This document shows, in pieces, positions 51,897-62,064 of a stretch of DNA of 64,000 bases. Both the position numbers and the translations under genes were made by a program. Source of the stretch: JAJPXC01 sp964517875 (lineage in GTDB: Bacteria > Bacteroidota > Bacteroidia > Bacteroidales > Muribaculaceae); assembly GCA_964517875.1 (NCBI GenBank), contig CAZFEU010000001.1, positions 171,587-235,586 of the forward strand. The letters run 5' to 3'. Each line of letters begins with the position of its first letter. Position 1 is the stretch's first letter. The notes under the pieces were generated by a model. It was not told the DNA's origin and did no database searches. It saw only the letters and a program-made list of their open reading frames with translations.

Positions 51897-54326
51897 ATGA
51901 CCAATCGATTGTTATCACATATAGTATTATTGCTCACCTTCATATTTGCGACATCGCCGCAAGTACACGCCCAGGTCAATATCCACGGCAAAGTTGTTGA
52001 CGAGAAACAGGAGCCGATGGAATTCGTGACAGTTAGGATAGGTGGCACTGCCATAGGGGGCATCACCGGTCTTGACGGCGGATACCAACTGTCGGTACCG
52101 ACCAATGACACCATCAATGTGATATTCACCTGTATGGGTTACGATGAAGTGACGCGGCAGCTCATAGACGCAAAAAATGACATCACCCTCAACGTCACAA
52201 TGACACCGAAGTCGCAGAAACTTCAGGAAGTGGAAATCACCGAAATTCGCAAGCAAACCAACCAGATGCAACGCCTTGACGGCGATGCGCTCAAGCTATC
52301 GCCCGACGTGTCGGGGGGCTCTGTCGAGTCGTTGCTCACCACAATGGCGGGTGTTAACTCATCCAACGAGATGTCGTCGCAGTACTCGGTACGTGGTGGC
52401 ACTTACGATGAAAATCTGGTGTACATCAATGGCGTGGAAGTTTACCGTCCGCAGCTCATTACTTCAGGACAACAGGAGGGCTTAAGCGTGATAAATCCCG
52501 ATATGGTGGGAGCAATTGGATTCTCCACCGGTGGTTTCTCAGCCGAATATGGCGATAAGATGTCGTCGGCTCTCGATATCACCTACCGCGACCCAGAGGC
52601 GTTTGAAGGTGCAGCATCGCTCAGCCTGATGGGTGGAAGTCTTACTTTGGGACAAAGCAGCAAAAAGTTCTCTCAACTTCATGGCTTAAGGTACAAGCGC
52701 AACTCATCGCTGCTAAGCTCAATGGACACCAAGGGTGAGTATGACCCAAACTTCTTTGATTATCAGACAAATATGACTTTTAGACCCTCAACTAAATGGA
52801 AATTGAATTTTTTGGGCAACATATCGATCAACAACTATAGGTTTACTCCGACCGACCGCACCACCAACTTCGGCACATCTGACGATGCCAAGCAATTTAA
52901 AGTATATTTCGACGGACATGAGAAGGATAGATTTGAAACATACTTCGGAGCCTTATCACTGACCTTTGAGCCTTCTAAAAAGACCAACTTCACACTCCTT
53001 GGAGCCGGGTATCTCACCAACGAGCTTGTGGCCTACGATATCTCCGGCGAATATTGGCTCGACCAGGCAGGCACCACCGGCGGTGCATCGGGCGACGGTG
53101 CTATAGGGGGCGAATTAGGCGTGGGCCGCTACATGGAGCACGCACGCAACCGTCTTAAGGCATCAGTGTTCAATATAGCCTTAAAGGGCAACACAGGCAT
53201 AAACCGTCACACACTCACCTACGGATTAAACTTCAACTCCGAAAAAATAATGGATCGTACACGCGAGTGGGAGCAACGCGACTCATCGGGTTATTCCCTA
53301 CCCAACGTGCCCGACGCGGTTAAGGTGATATACAATCTCTCATCTCATCACGACCTTACCACAAGCCGCATTGCCATGTTCGTGCAAGACAGCTACAAAC
53401 TGAGCACCAGTCTCGGCTACTTCTCGTTCAACGGTGGTATTCGTCTGAGCCATTGGAGCTTCAACAAGGAGACATTGGTTTCACCACGCATAGGTGCGGC
53501 ATTTGTCCCCGACCGAAATAGCAACTGGGCGTTCCGATTCGCTACAGGACTTTATTACCAGTCACCATTCTACAAGGAATTTCGCCTTCCGGTAACAGAT
53601 GCGGATGGCAATACTACAATAGTGCTAAACGACGATATCAAGTCGCAGCGATCATTGCAATTCATACTTGGCACCGACTACACATTCCGCGCCATGGACC
53701 GTCCCTTTAAGCTCTCGGCAGAAGCTTACTACAAGAAGCTCGATGACCTGATACCCTACGAAATCGACAACCTGAAGATCACATACACCGGCGTAAACGG
53801 TTCGAACGGATATACCGCCGGACTCGACATGAAGCTTTTCGGCCAGTTTGTACCGGGCACCGACTCATGGGTAAGCTTCTCGCTTATGAAAACTCAGGAG
53901 GATCTTAATGGCGTGAAAGTGCCGCGTCCCACTGACCAACGTTACTCCTTCGCTCTGTTCTTTACCGACTATTTCCCAAAATTCCCCAAGCTCAAATTCT
54001 CATTGCGAGGCATATTCTCCGACGGTCTGCCCACTACAGCTCCCCGCTCGTCACGCGACAAGGGGTATTTCCGCACCCCGGCTTATAAGCGTGTGGACAT
54101 CGGACTTAGCTATGCTTTGGTATCGCCGCTTAAAGAAGGTGAAACCCGCAATGGCATCTTCCGACACATTAAGAGCGCATGGCTCGGCGTGGACGTATTC
54201 AACCTGCTTGACATTGCCAATGTAAGCTCATACTACTGGGTAACAGATGTCAACAACATACAATACGCCGTACCTAACTACCTCACACGCCGACAGATCA
54301 ACGTAAGACTGTCGGTAGATTTCTGA
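51897..54326 (+). CDS. TonB-dependent outer-membrane receptor
   Basis: An 809-aa receptor. The signal peptide ends near VHA (~24). A carboxypeptidase-like regulatory domain (~26-108) has VNIHGKVVDEKQEPMEFVTV. The plug has MSSQYSVRGGTYDENLVYI and VEVYRPQL. The barrel runs to the C-terminal strand RRQINVRLSVDF with terminal Phe. There is no SusD partner, so it is not a SusCD pair. Similar receptors carry the substrate for iron, cobalamin or peptide uptake, but none can be assigned. Its stop codon directly abuts the stop of menF. Confidence 0.93.
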   Translation: MTNRLLSHIVLLLTFIFATSPQVHAQVNIHGKVVDEKQEPMEFVTVRIGGTAIGGITGLDGGYQLSVPTNDTINVIFTCMGYDEVTRQLIDAKNDITLNVTMTPKSQKLQEVEITEIRKQTNQMQRLDGDALKLSPDVSGGSVESLLTTMAGVNSSNEMSSQYSVRGGTYDENLVYINGVEVYRPQLITSGQQEGLSVINPDMVGAIGFSTGGFSAEYGDKMSSALDITYRDPEAFEGAASLSLMGGSLTLGQSSKKFSQLHGLRYKRNSSLLSSMDTKGEYDPNFFDYQTNMTFRPSTKWKLNFLGNISINNYRFTPTDRTTNFGTSDDAKQFKVYFDGHEKDRFETYFGALSLTFEPSKKTNFTLLGAGYLTNELVAYDISGEYWLDQAGTTGGASGDGAIGGELGVGRYMEHARNRLKASVFNIALKGNTGINRHTLTYGLNFNSEKIMDRTREWEQRDSSGYSLPNVPDAVKVIYNLSSHHDLTTSRIAMFVQDSYKLSTSLGYFSFNGGIRLSHWSFNKETLVSPRIGAAFVPDRNSNWAFRFATGLYYQSPFYKEFRLPVTDADGNTTIVLNDDIKSQRSLQFILGTDYTFRAMDRPFKLSAEAYYKKLDDLIPYEIDNLKITYTGVNGSNGYTAGLDMKLFGQFVPGTDSWVSFSLMKTQEDLNGVKVPRPTDQRYSFALFFTDYFPKFPKLKFSLRGIFSDGLPTTAPRSSRDKGYFRTPAYKRVDIGLSYALVSPLKEGETRNGIFRHIKSAWLGVDVFNLLDIANVSSYYWVTDVNNIQYAVPNYLTRRQINVRLSVDF

Positions 54327-55280
54327 TTAGAATAAAATACCTGATATGGTGCGTGACTTGGCTTCAGTCTCGCACCATTCGTTTTCTGCGTTTGACTCGG
54401 CAGTAATTCCTCCTCCGGCAAACAATCGGTAGTGGCCTGCGAGATCAATCCGCGCACAGCGTAACATCACATAAGCTCGCCATCTAAGAGAGTCAGAAAT
54501 CGCCACATATCCACCATAGCACTCCCTGGGCGCAACTTCTAAAGATGAAATGTCGGCCAATGCGTCAGTACGCGGATAGCCACCTAACGCAGGGGTAGGA
54601 CTTAGCACTGATGCGATGCTGTCTGGAGCAATTCCGCAGGTATCCCCGGCAATCATTGTGCACCGATGCTCCACACCACCGCTTCTCAGCGTTACCACGG
54701 GGCTTACTTCCGGGCTTAGTCCAAGCTGGCTCAGAGACTCAACAATGGTGTCAGTCACCATCTGCTGTTCAGCAATATTTTTGCTGTCCCAGGGTCCTTC
54801 GGTTCCGGCCAGACGTGTACCTGCAAGTGACATTGTGCGAAACCGATGTCGTTGCAGGTCTACATCAAGTAGCAACTCAGGCGTGGAAGCAACCCACAGT
54901 CCCGTAACAGGGTGATACCACATGATGCGGAGTGTAGGCTGATCAAGCGACATCAACCGTTGATATACTGTTTCAGCCGGCAAAACTCCACTTCCATTGA
55001 TGACTCGTGAATACACGGTTTTACCTCCCCGTTGCTTCAGCCGGTTCACAAGCATATTAACTCTCTCCATATAATCCTCTCGGTTGAGCTGTGGGGCTGG
55101 CTTAAGGACTTCAACCGGCGATGACATGGCATCAAGGTCTACCCCCGACGTTGACAACCAAGGATAAATCTTAAATTTGACATCAGGATGTGATGCAGTG
55201 ATGAGAGAAGGCTCACCCCCAGGCTCGCGAAACAGAGCAAAAGGAGTGCCTTGCGTCAGTAACTCGGCTATATCACACAT
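54327..55280 (-). CDS. menF: Isochorismate synthase (chorismate-binding)
   Basis: A 317-aa chorismate-utilising enzyme, shorter than E. coli MenF. Conserved parts are LWVASTPELLLDVD, FRTMSLAGTRLAG, VEHRCTMIAGDTCG, LGGYPRTDAL, APRECYGGYVAI and the C-terminal FAGGGITAESNAENEWCETEAK. It converts chorismate to isochorismate for menaquinone. menD lies 7 kb away on the opposite strand in this window. It is four bases downstream of rimO. Confidence 0.88.
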   Translation of the reverse strand: MCDIAELLTQGTPFALFREPGGEPSLITASHPDVKFKIYPWLSTSGVDLDAMSSPVEVLKPAPQLNREDYMERVNMLVNRLKQRGGKTVYSRVINGSGVLPAETVYQRLMSLDQPTLRIMWYHPVTGLWVASTPELLLDVDLQRHRFRTMSLAGTRLAGTEGPWDSKNIAEQQMVTDTIVESLSQLGLSPEVSPVVTLRSGGVEHRCTMIAGDTCGIAPDSIASVLSPTPALGGYPRTDALADISSLEVAPRECYGGYVAISDSLRWRAYVMLRCARIDLAGHYRLFAGGGITAESNAENEWCETEAKSRTISGILF

Positions 55281-55284
55281 AAAC

Positions 55285-56577
55285 TTACACCGGAGTGGCC
55301 ATTAGCTCAAACGGTAACGCATCCGTCACCTTTACATTGAGCCATTCTCCAACCTTGAGATTTCGAGTTTTCTCTATCAGCACCTCGGGGTCTACCTCAG
55401 GAGAGTCATACTGAGAACGACCAACGTAATAGTCGTCTTCCTCTGTGTCGATAACCACTTCGAGAATTTGACCTACCTTAGTTTGATTGATTTCAAGGGC
55501 TATCTCCTCTTGCAATGCCATGAGTAGTGCCAGACGTTCCTCCTTAACTTCCTGTGGTATAGCATCGCTGTAGGTACGTGCGGCATAGGTGTCATCCTCC
55601 TCACAATAGGCGAATGCGCCCATACGCTCAAAGCGCTGCTGCCTCACAAATTCGAGAAGTTCCTCGAATTCCTTTTCACCTTCTCCTGGGAAGCCTACCA
55701 TCAACGTAGTGCGAATGTGAATACCGGGGACGCGTCGACGTATCTCGGCGAGAAGCCGTCGTGTCTCCTCTGCTGTGATGTGCCTTCTCATATTAGTAAG
55801 CACCGGATCAGCAATATGCTGCAATGCTATGTCGAGGTATCGGCATACATTGGGATTACGCTCCATGGCGTCGAGAAGCTGCATAGGGAATTGTGCAGGG
55901 TAAGCATAATGCAGTCGTATCCACTTCACTCCCTCGACGGCCGCAATACGGTCAATAAGGTCACCAATAGCCTGATGACCATATAAATCAGTACCATAAG
56001 CCGAAAGGTCCTGGGCTATGACATTAAATTCTTTGACACCCTTCGCTACAAGATGTCGTACCTCGGCCTCAATATCATCAATTGAACGTGAACGATAGCG
56101 TCCGGTAATAATCGGTATAGCGCAGAATGCACAGAATCTGTTACATCCCTCGGCTATCTTGAGATATGCGTGATGAGGTCCGGTAGTAAGGTGACGTTCG
56201 TACGACCCCTTATCTGGCCCAGTGTTTGTCAAATCTTCTATCACCTTGGGCCAGTCAAATTTTCCATACCAACCATCCACTTCTGGCAATTCAGATGGCA
56301 ATTCGTTGCGATAGCGCTCAGAAAGACAGCCCATCACATAAATCTTTTTCAATGCGCCCTCTGATTTTTCACTTGCCAGTTCCAGAATAGTGTTGATTGA
56401 CTCCTCCTTAGCGTCACCTATAAATCCGCATGTATTGACTATGGCCACGTCGGCATCAGCGTTCTCATCGGTGACAAGCTTAAGGCCGGCATTCTCAAGC
56501 ATGTGCATAAGCCGCTCGGAGTCAACGAGATTCTTGGAACATCCAAGCGATATTACCTTAACGCTGGTAGGTTTCAT
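55285..56577 (-). CDS. rimO: Ribosomal protein S12 methylthiotransferase RimO
   Basis: A 430-aa radical-SAM enzyme that thiomethylates an Asp of ribosomal protein S12. The N-terminal UPF0004 domain has SLGCSKNLVDSE and VNTCGFIGDAKEESINTIL. The radical SAM triad is in EGCNRFCAFCAIPIITG (CxxxCxxC), and a TRAM domain lies at ~365-430. The start is ATG at 56577; a GTG nine bases earlier would overlap the ftsY stop. Confidence 0.95.
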   Translation of the reverse strand: MKPTSVKVISLGCSKNLVDSERLMHMLENAGLKLVTDENADADVAIVNTCGFIGDAKEESINTILELASEKSEGALKKIYVMGCLSERYRNELPSELPEVDGWYGKFDWPKVIEDLTNTGPDKGSYERHLTTGPHHAYLKIAEGCNRFCAFCAIPIITGRYRSRSIDDIEAEVRHLVAKGVKEFNVIAQDLSAYGTDLYGHQAIGDLIDRIAAVEGVKWIRLHYAYPAQFPMQLLDAMERNPNVCRYLDIALQHIADPVLTNMRRHITAEETRRLLAEIRRRVPGIHIRTTLMVGFPGEGEKEFEELLEFVRQQRFERMGAFAYCEEDDTYAARTYSDAIPQEVKEERLALLMALQEEIALEINQTKVGQILEVVIDTEEDDYYVGRSQYDSPEVDPEVLIEKTRNLKVGEWLNVKVTDALPFELMATPV

Positions 56578-56582
56578 AATTG

Positions 56583-57551
56583 TCACTTGCTGCTGTCGCC
56601 GAAGAGCGACTCTACAAATTCTCGCTTGTCGAACACCTGAAGGTCATCAATGCTTTCGCCAAGTCCAATGTATTTTACAGGAATCTTAAACTGATCGCTT
56701 ATGCCAATAACGACTCCCCCTTTGGCCGTTCCGTCCAACTTGGTTATTGCCAACTCGTTAACCTGTGTAGCTGCAACAAATTGTTTAGCCTGTTCAAAAG
56801 CGTTCTGCCCGGTTGATCCGTCAAGCACCAGTAGCACCTCATGAGGTGCGCCAGGCACTATCTTATCCATCACCTTGCGTATTTTGGTGAGCTCATCCAT
56901 CAATCCCTTTTTGTTGTGAAGGCGCCCGGCAGTATCGATAATCACTACATCAACATCATTGGCCACAGCCGAGGACAGCGTATCATAAGCCACAGCTGCT
57001 GGATCTGACCCTATTGTCTGCTTCACCACGGGCACCCCGGCTCGTCTCCCCCACTCATCGAGTTGCTCAATTGCTGCTGCACGGAATGTGTCGGCGGCAC
57101 CAAGCATCACCGAGTTGCCGGCACGCTTGAATTGAGCCGCCATCTTTCCAATTGTGGTGGTCTTTCCCACTCCGTTTACACCGACCACCATTATTACATG
57201 TGGTTTGTGTCCGGCAGGTACTGAAAAGTCAGCCCCTGAAGAATATTCGCCACTTTCGGCAAGCATTTCGGAAATTTCTTCAACAAGCAGTCGATTGAGC
57301 TCGGCAGTTCCAACATATTTGTCGCGCGCCACACGATCCTGAAGACGCTCTATGATCTTAAGCGTGGTCTCTACCCCGACATCGGAGGTAACGAACACCT
57401 CCTCAAGGTTGTCCAACACATCGTCGTCAACCTTCGATTTACCAGCTATAGCGCGCGTTATCTTGGAAAGCACACCTTGCTTGGTGCGCTCGAGCCCCTT
57501 GTCAAGGTTCTCCTTTTTTTTCTCTTTTGAAAAGAAGCTGAATAATCCCAT
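56583..57551 (-). CDS. ftsY: Signal recognition particle receptor FtsY
   Basis: A 322-aa SRP GTPase. A short Lys/Glu-rich N-terminus (MGLFSFFSKEKKKENLDKG) replaces the long acidic A domain. The N domain is at ~25-95 and the G domain has VVGVNGVGKTTTIGKMAAQF (G1), DTFRAAAIEQL (G2), VIIDTAGRLHNKKGLM (G3) and ITKLDGTAKGG (G4). The start is ATG at 57551; an ATG at 57563 is possible but leaves almost no leader after the TATCTTTG box. Confidence 0.95.
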   Translation of the reverse strand: MGLFSFFSKEKKKENLDKGLERTKQGVLSKITRAIAGKSKVDDDVLDNLEEVFVTSDVGVETTLKIIERLQDRVARDKYVGTAELNRLLVEEISEMLAESGEYSSGADFSVPAGHKPHVIMVVGVNGVGKTTTIGKMAAQFKRAGNSVMLGAADTFRAAAIEQLDEWGRRAGVPVVKQTIGSDPAAVAYDTLSSAVANDVDVVIIDTAGRLHNKKGLMDELTKIRKVMDKIVPGAPHEVLLVLDGSTGQNAFEQAKQFVAATQVNELAITKLDGTAKGGVVIGISDQFKIPVKYIGLGESIDDLQVFDKREFVESLFGDSSK

Positions 57552-57576
57552 AGTAAGTTGCATTTTAATCAGACTA

Positions 57577-57584
57577 CAAAGATA
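57577..57584 (-). promoter_or_regulatory. -7 box of ftsY-rimO-menF
   Basis: TATCTTTG on the minus strand, an exact match to TAnnTTTG, 26 bases before the ftsY ATG. It would drive ftsY, rimO and menF, which are tightly packed. Confidence 0.5.
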
Positions 57585-57634
57585 CGAATTTTTTCATTTT
57601 CGCGAAATGCGCTCTAAAATTGACTGTTTTTAAC

Positions 57635-57663
57635 TTGAAATTGAAGAAGAATTGCTAACTTTG
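57635..57663 (+). promoter_or_regulatory. Promoter of the PPIase operon
   Basis: TTG (57635-57637), an 18-base spacer and TAACTTTG (57656-57663). Just downstream, TGGCTC-ATCAC-ATGC has the GG-N10-GC spacing of a sigma-54 site but mismatches in both boxes. Confidence 0.55.
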
Positions 57664-57694
57664 TGGCTCATCACATGCAACTGAGCAAACTATT

Positions 57695-59053
57695 ATGAAA
57701 AAGATATTAACTTCAATCGCCGTTGGTGCCATCACGCTGGTAGCGTGGGCCTACAGCCAAAACAACATTGCCGAAGAGGTGGCTTGGGTCGTGGGCGACC
57801 AACCGATATACAAGTCGGACATTGAAGAAACTTACCAGCAGATGCAATACGAACGAGCCCAAATCAAGGGAGATCCCTATTGCTTCATCCCCGAGCAGAT
57901 GGCCATAGAAAAGCTATTTCTTCACCAGGCCGAGCTTGACACTGTGGAGGTGGCCGACGCAATGGTAATGAGCGAAGTTGAGTCGCGACTCAATTATCTT
58001 GTCAACAACCTTGGCTCAAAAGAAAAGGTGGAAAGCTATTTCCACAAATCATTCCCCGAAATACGTGAGCAAATGATAGAGATGAGACGCAACAACTACA
58101 AAATCCAGGAGGTGCAACGCTCTCTCACCAAAAACCTCAAATCCACCCCCTCCGATGTGCGCCGATATTTCGATGCCCTACCCGACGACTCTATACCCTT
58201 CGTGCCGATGCAGGTTGAAACTCAGATCATCACAATCAATCCTGTGATTCCCACACAGGAGATTGAAGATGTCAAGGCTCGACTGCGCGACTTCACAGAG
58301 CGTGTCAACAAGGGGGAGAGCAGCTTTTCAACCCTCGCCATCCTCTACTCAGAGGATCGTGCAAGCGCCTCACGCGGCGGAGAGCTGGGATTTATGAGCA
58401 AAGCCCAGTTAGTGCCTGAATTTGCGGCCGTGGCCTTCAATCTCAACGAACCAGACAAGGTGTCGAAAATTGTTGAAACCCAATATGGCTACCATATAAT
58501 CCAACTTATTGAGAAACGCGGTGAGCGCGTCAACGCACGCCACATTCTGCTCAAACCCAAAGTAAGCAACGAGGAGCTCAACAACGCCATCAATCGTCTT
58601 GACTCACTACGCTCCGATATGGTCGATGCGAAAAAATTCACATTCGAAGAAGCAGCCCCTTATGTGTCACAAGATAAAGACACACGCAATAACCGCGGAA
58701 TCATGGTGAACGAAGCCACCGGTACCTCGCGCTTTGAAATGTCGCAACTACCCCAGGAAATCGGACGTGTTGTCGACACCCTGGCTGTGGGAAGCGTATC
58801 AAAGCCATTTATCATGATAGACCCAAAGAGCGCCAAGGAGATAGTAGCCATAGTTAAACTCACAGCCCGTATTGAGCCGCATAAGGCGAATCTTTCAGAT
58901 GACTTTCAGCTAATCAAGGGTATGCAAGAAGCCGCCCAAAAGCAACAGGTTATCGACAAATGGATTGAACGCAAAATACGCAACACCTACGTGCGCATCG
59001 AGGACGGATGGCGCGACTGCGAATTTGAGCATAAAGGATGGCTCAAAAAATAG
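57695..59053 (+). CDS. Periplasmic peptidyl-prolyl isomerase (SurA/PpiC-like)
   Basis: A 452-aa exported parvulin-type chaperone. After the signal peptide (~1-20) comes a SurA-like N-domain (VAWVVGDQPIYKSDIEETYQ). Two parvulin domains follow: one at ~170-275 with YSEDRASASRGGELGFMSKA and YGYHIIQLIEKRG, and one at ~280-385 with ARHILLKPKVSNEELNNAIN. It should assist outer-membrane protein folding. Its 3' end overlaps the next gene by 16 bases. Confidence 0.93.
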   Translation: MKKILTSIAVGAITLVAWAYSQNNIAEEVAWVVGDQPIYKSDIEETYQQMQYERAQIKGDPYCFIPEQMAIEKLFLHQAELDTVEVADAMVMSEVESRLNYLVNNLGSKEKVESYFHKSFPEIREQMIEMRRNNYKIQEVQRSLTKNLKSTPSDVRRYFDALPDDSIPFVPMQVETQIITINPVIPTQEIEDVKARLRDFTERVNKGESSFSTLAILYSEDRASASRGGELGFMSKAQLVPEFAAVAFNLNEPDKVSKIVETQYGYHIIQLIEKRGERVNARHILLKPKVSNEELNNAINRLDSLRSDMVDAKKFTFEEAAPYVSQDKDTRNNRGIMVNEATGTSRFEMSQLPQEIGRVVDTLAVGSVSKPFIMIDPKSAKEIVAIVKLTARIEPHKANLSDDFQLIKGMQEAAQKQQVIDKWIERKIRNTYVRIEDGWRDCEFEHKGWLKK

Positions 59054-60726
59054 TAATTACAGCCCTTATCGGAGCGATGGCCGCGTCGGTCATCGCTTTT
59101 GGCACGCCACAGAGACAAACCTCTGTCACTCCCATAGCTCCTACTATACCCACCGCCAACCGATATCAACCCGGCATGGTGTTTCTTGAACATGCCAACG
59201 AGCTGAAACTTGAAAACGGCAAGGACTATCAGCTACTCATCGGTGACGTACAATTTCGCCGAGGCGATATGTATATGTACTGCGACTCCGCTCACTTTTA
59301 CGATCAGACAAGCTCACTCGACGCTTTCGGCAACGTGAGGATGGAGCAAGGCGACACACTTTTTGTCTACGCCGACGAGCTCAACTACTCCGGTGCCGAT
59401 CAACTTGCCGTGCTATACGGCCACGACGGCAATAACGTAAAGCTCATAAACAAGGATGTAAAACTCGAAACCGAGATATTCAATTATGATCTTGGCATCA
59501 ATCTCGGTTACTACGAATACGGAGGGGTGCTCACTGATGCCTCCAACCGCCTTAAATCTTGGGTAGGGGAATATTCCCCTTCCACCAAGGATGCCAATTT
59601 CTACAACGATGTTGTGCTCACCTCTGTGACACGCAACGACACACTGAAAATCTACACCGACACTCTCGCCTACAACACTGACACTCACATGGCCGATCTG
59701 GTGACAATGTCGACCATTATCAACCGCGATGGCACAATCTATACCACCAACGGCACCTATAACACCGACATGGGTTTGGCCGACCTTTACGACCGATCGA
59801 TGGTAGTGACCCGTACCGGCCGAACATTGGTAGGCGACACCCTCATTTACGACCGAATGAACGGATGGGGTGAAGCCAGAGGAGATATGGAGCTCACCGA
59901 CTCAGCCCGACAGTCGACGCTTAAAGGCGATTATGGATTCTACAACGAGTTGACCGACAGTGCATATGTCACAGGTCGTGCCTTAGCTCTTGAATACTCT
60001 AAGGGTGACACCCTTTATCTCCACGGCGATGTAATACGCACATTCCGCGTCATTACCACAGATTCGTTGGGTGCTGACACTACAAACCATTTGGTTGCCA
60101 ACCCGAGGGTTCGATTCTACCGTACTGACATCCAGGGTCTATGCGACTCCCTGACCGTGGTGCGACGCGACACCATGATGTATATGGACGTAAAACCCAT
60201 CGTGTGGAGCGGCGACCGACAGATTACAGGCGGTAGCATACAGGTACACTTCAATGACTCAACGGTTGAATGGGCCAAATTGCCTGACACCGGATTTGTA
60301 ATTGAGATGATTGAAGACCCCTATTACAACCAACTATCAGGCAAGGAGATGCTGGCCACATTTGTCGATGGTGATATGCGCCATCTCGATGTGAGCGGCA
60401 ACGTGGAGGCTATTTTCCTACCACAAGAGAGTGACTCCACATATAATAAAATAGTGAACGTACAGAGCAGCTTCCTTGCCGCCGACTTTCTCGACAGGCA
60501 GGTGCAACGCATGAAAATGTGGCCACAGACAAGTGGCACTACCACCCCACTCTATCTGGCCAAAAAGTCATTACTCTACCTGCCGCGGTTCAAGTGGTGG
60601 GAAAATCTGCGACCAAATAATCCCATGGACGTTTTCATCTATCCCGAGGGAATGATTGAACTTATGGCCGAACCTGACCCCACATTGCGTCGCTCATTGA
60701 CTGCTCAACCTCCTTCCGCCCAATGA
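59038..60726 (+). CDS. OstA/LptA-like protein
   Basis: A 562-aa protein with an N-terminal signal-like segment (VITALIGAMAASVIAF). LptA/OstA repeats fill the rest: FRRGDMYMYCDSAHFYDQ, LDAFGNVRMEQGDTLFVYAD, ITGGSIQVHFNDSTVEW. The family forms beta-jellyrolls that bind lipid A or LPS between the membranes. It is larger than E. coli LptA (185 aa) and overlaps the PPIase gene, so envelope biogenesis is the common theme. It could be a Bacteroidetes-type LptA or a related OstA-domain protein. Confidence 0.85.
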   Translation: MAQKIVITALIGAMAASVIAFGTPQRQTSVTPIAPTIPTANRYQPGMVFLEHANELKLENGKDYQLLIGDVQFRRGDMYMYCDSAHFYDQTSSLDAFGNVRMEQGDTLFVYADELNYSGADQLAVLYGHDGNNVKLINKDVKLETEIFNYDLGINLGYYEYGGVLTDASNRLKSWVGEYSPSTKDANFYNDVVLTSVTRNDTLKIYTDTLAYNTDTHMADLVTMSTIINRDGTIYTTNGTYNTDMGLADLYDRSMVVTRTGRTLVGDTLIYDRMNGWGEARGDMELTDSARQSTLKGDYGFYNELTDSAYVTGRALALEYSKGDTLYLHGDVIRTFRVITTDSLGADTTNHLVANPRVRFYRTDIQGLCDSLTVVRRDTMMYMDVKPIVWSGDRQITGGSIQVHFNDSTVEWAKLPDTGFVIEMIEDPYYNQLSGKEMLATFVDGDMRHLDVSGNVEAIFLPQESDSTYNKIVNVQSSFLAADFLDRQVQRMKMWPQTSGTTTPLYLAKKSLLYLPRFKWWENLRPNNPMDVFIYPEGMIELMAEPDPTLRRSLTAQPPSAQ

Positions 60727-60765
60727 ATTTTAAGAACATGTAGCCTCAGTATAACCCCCATCACC

Positions 60766-62064
60766 ATGACACGACCTACACCCGAAATAGCCGACCTGAT
60801 GCAATTCATGGACTCGGCAGTATGCAACTTTCTTGCAGTTGACACCATTAAGCGACGCTTAATCGACGCCGGATTCACTCAGCTTGATCCCACCTCACCG
60901 TGGAACCTCGAGCGCTCGCGAGGTTATTTCATCACTAAAAACGATTCTGCAATCTTTGCATGGGTAGTAGGAGAAGGAGATCCGGCTGCAGGGGTGAAAA
61001 TCATCAGCAGCCATAGCGACTCACCCGGTTTTCGCATCAAGCCCAACGCCGAGATGACAAGCGAAGGTGGCGTGGTGCGCCTAAACACAGAGGTTTATGG
61101 TGGCCCGATTCTCTACACATGGTTTGATCGCCCACTATCGCTCGCCGGACGCGTGATGCTACGCGGCGAAGATGCCCTCCACCCCATCACCGAAATCGTA
61201 AAATTTGACGATCCGTTGCTCACAATACCACACCTCGCCATACATTTCAACCGTCAGGTGAACGATGGCAATCCTCTGTCACGCCAGCGCGACATGATAC
61301 CCGTCATAGCGCTCCAATCTACGCCATCCGATTCACGCTATCTGCTCACCGATCTGCTCGCCACTGAACTCAATGTATCCCCCGATGACATCCTCGACTA
61401 TGACCTGGCTCTCTATGACACCACACCCTCAATGCTTGTGGGCGTAGACTCAGAGATGATAACCAGCGGCCGACTCGATGACCTTTCGATGGCACACGCC
61501 TCAATGACCGCTCTGCTCGACAGTCAGCAAGGTGAAATGACAAGAGTAATGGCCGTGTTTGACAATGAAGAAACAGGAAGTGGCACCAAACAGGGAGCCG
61601 CATCACCAGTACTATACAATCTTCTGCGACGCATCAATATAGCAATTGGTGGTGACGAGGAGACATTCCTCCGTTCAATCGACGCTTCATTCATGATATC
61701 GGCCGACAACGCTCACGGTCTTCACCCCAACTATCCCGAAAAGCATGATCCGACCAATCACCCCGTACTCGGCTCCGGACCGGTAATCAAGATCAACGCC
61801 AATTGCAAATACATGACTGATGCCCAAAGCGCAGCAGTGTTCCGTTCAATATGCGAACAGGCAGGTGTGCCGTGCCAGACCTTCGTCAACCATAGCGACA
61901 GTGCCGGAGGCTCTACTTTAGGCAACATTCTCACTTCACAGATCGATCTTAAAGGAGTGGATATGGGAGCTGCCATGTGGGCCATGCATTCTTGCCGCGA
62001 AACTGCTTCAACCCGCGATCACGGATATATCATCAAAGCTTTCACACAGTTCTACAATCTATGA
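60766..62064 (+). CDS. M18 family aminopeptidase
   Basis: A 432-aa zinc aminopeptidase of family M18 (aspartyl aminopeptidase/ApeB type). The metal and catalytic motifs are IISSHSDSPGFRIKPN (~79-94), GRLDDLSMAHASM (~232-244), VFDNEETGSGTKQGAAS (~263-279) and the C-terminal HSDSAGGSTLGNI and AMWAMHSCRETAS. It lies between the OstA gene and menD and overlaps menD by four bases (ATGA). Confidence 0.94.
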   Translation: MTRPTPEIADLMQFMDSAVCNFLAVDTIKRRLIDAGFTQLDPTSPWNLERSRGYFITKNDSAIFAWVVGEGDPAAGVKIISSHSDSPGFRIKPNAEMTSEGGVVRLNTEVYGGPILYTWFDRPLSLAGRVMLRGEDALHPITEIVKFDDPLLTIPHLAIHFNRQVNDGNPLSRQRDMIPVIALQSTPSDSRYLLTDLLATELNVSPDDILDYDLALYDTTPSMLVGVDSEMITSGRLDDLSMAHASMTALLDSQQGEMTRVMAVFDNEETGSGTKQGAASPVLYNLLRRINIAIGGDEETFLRSIDASFMISADNAHGLHPNYPEKHDPTNHPVLGSGPVIKINANCKYMTDAQSAAVFRSICEQAGVPCQTFVNHSDSAGGSTLGNILTSQIDLKGVDMGAAMWAMHSCRETASTRDHGYIIKAFTQFYNL

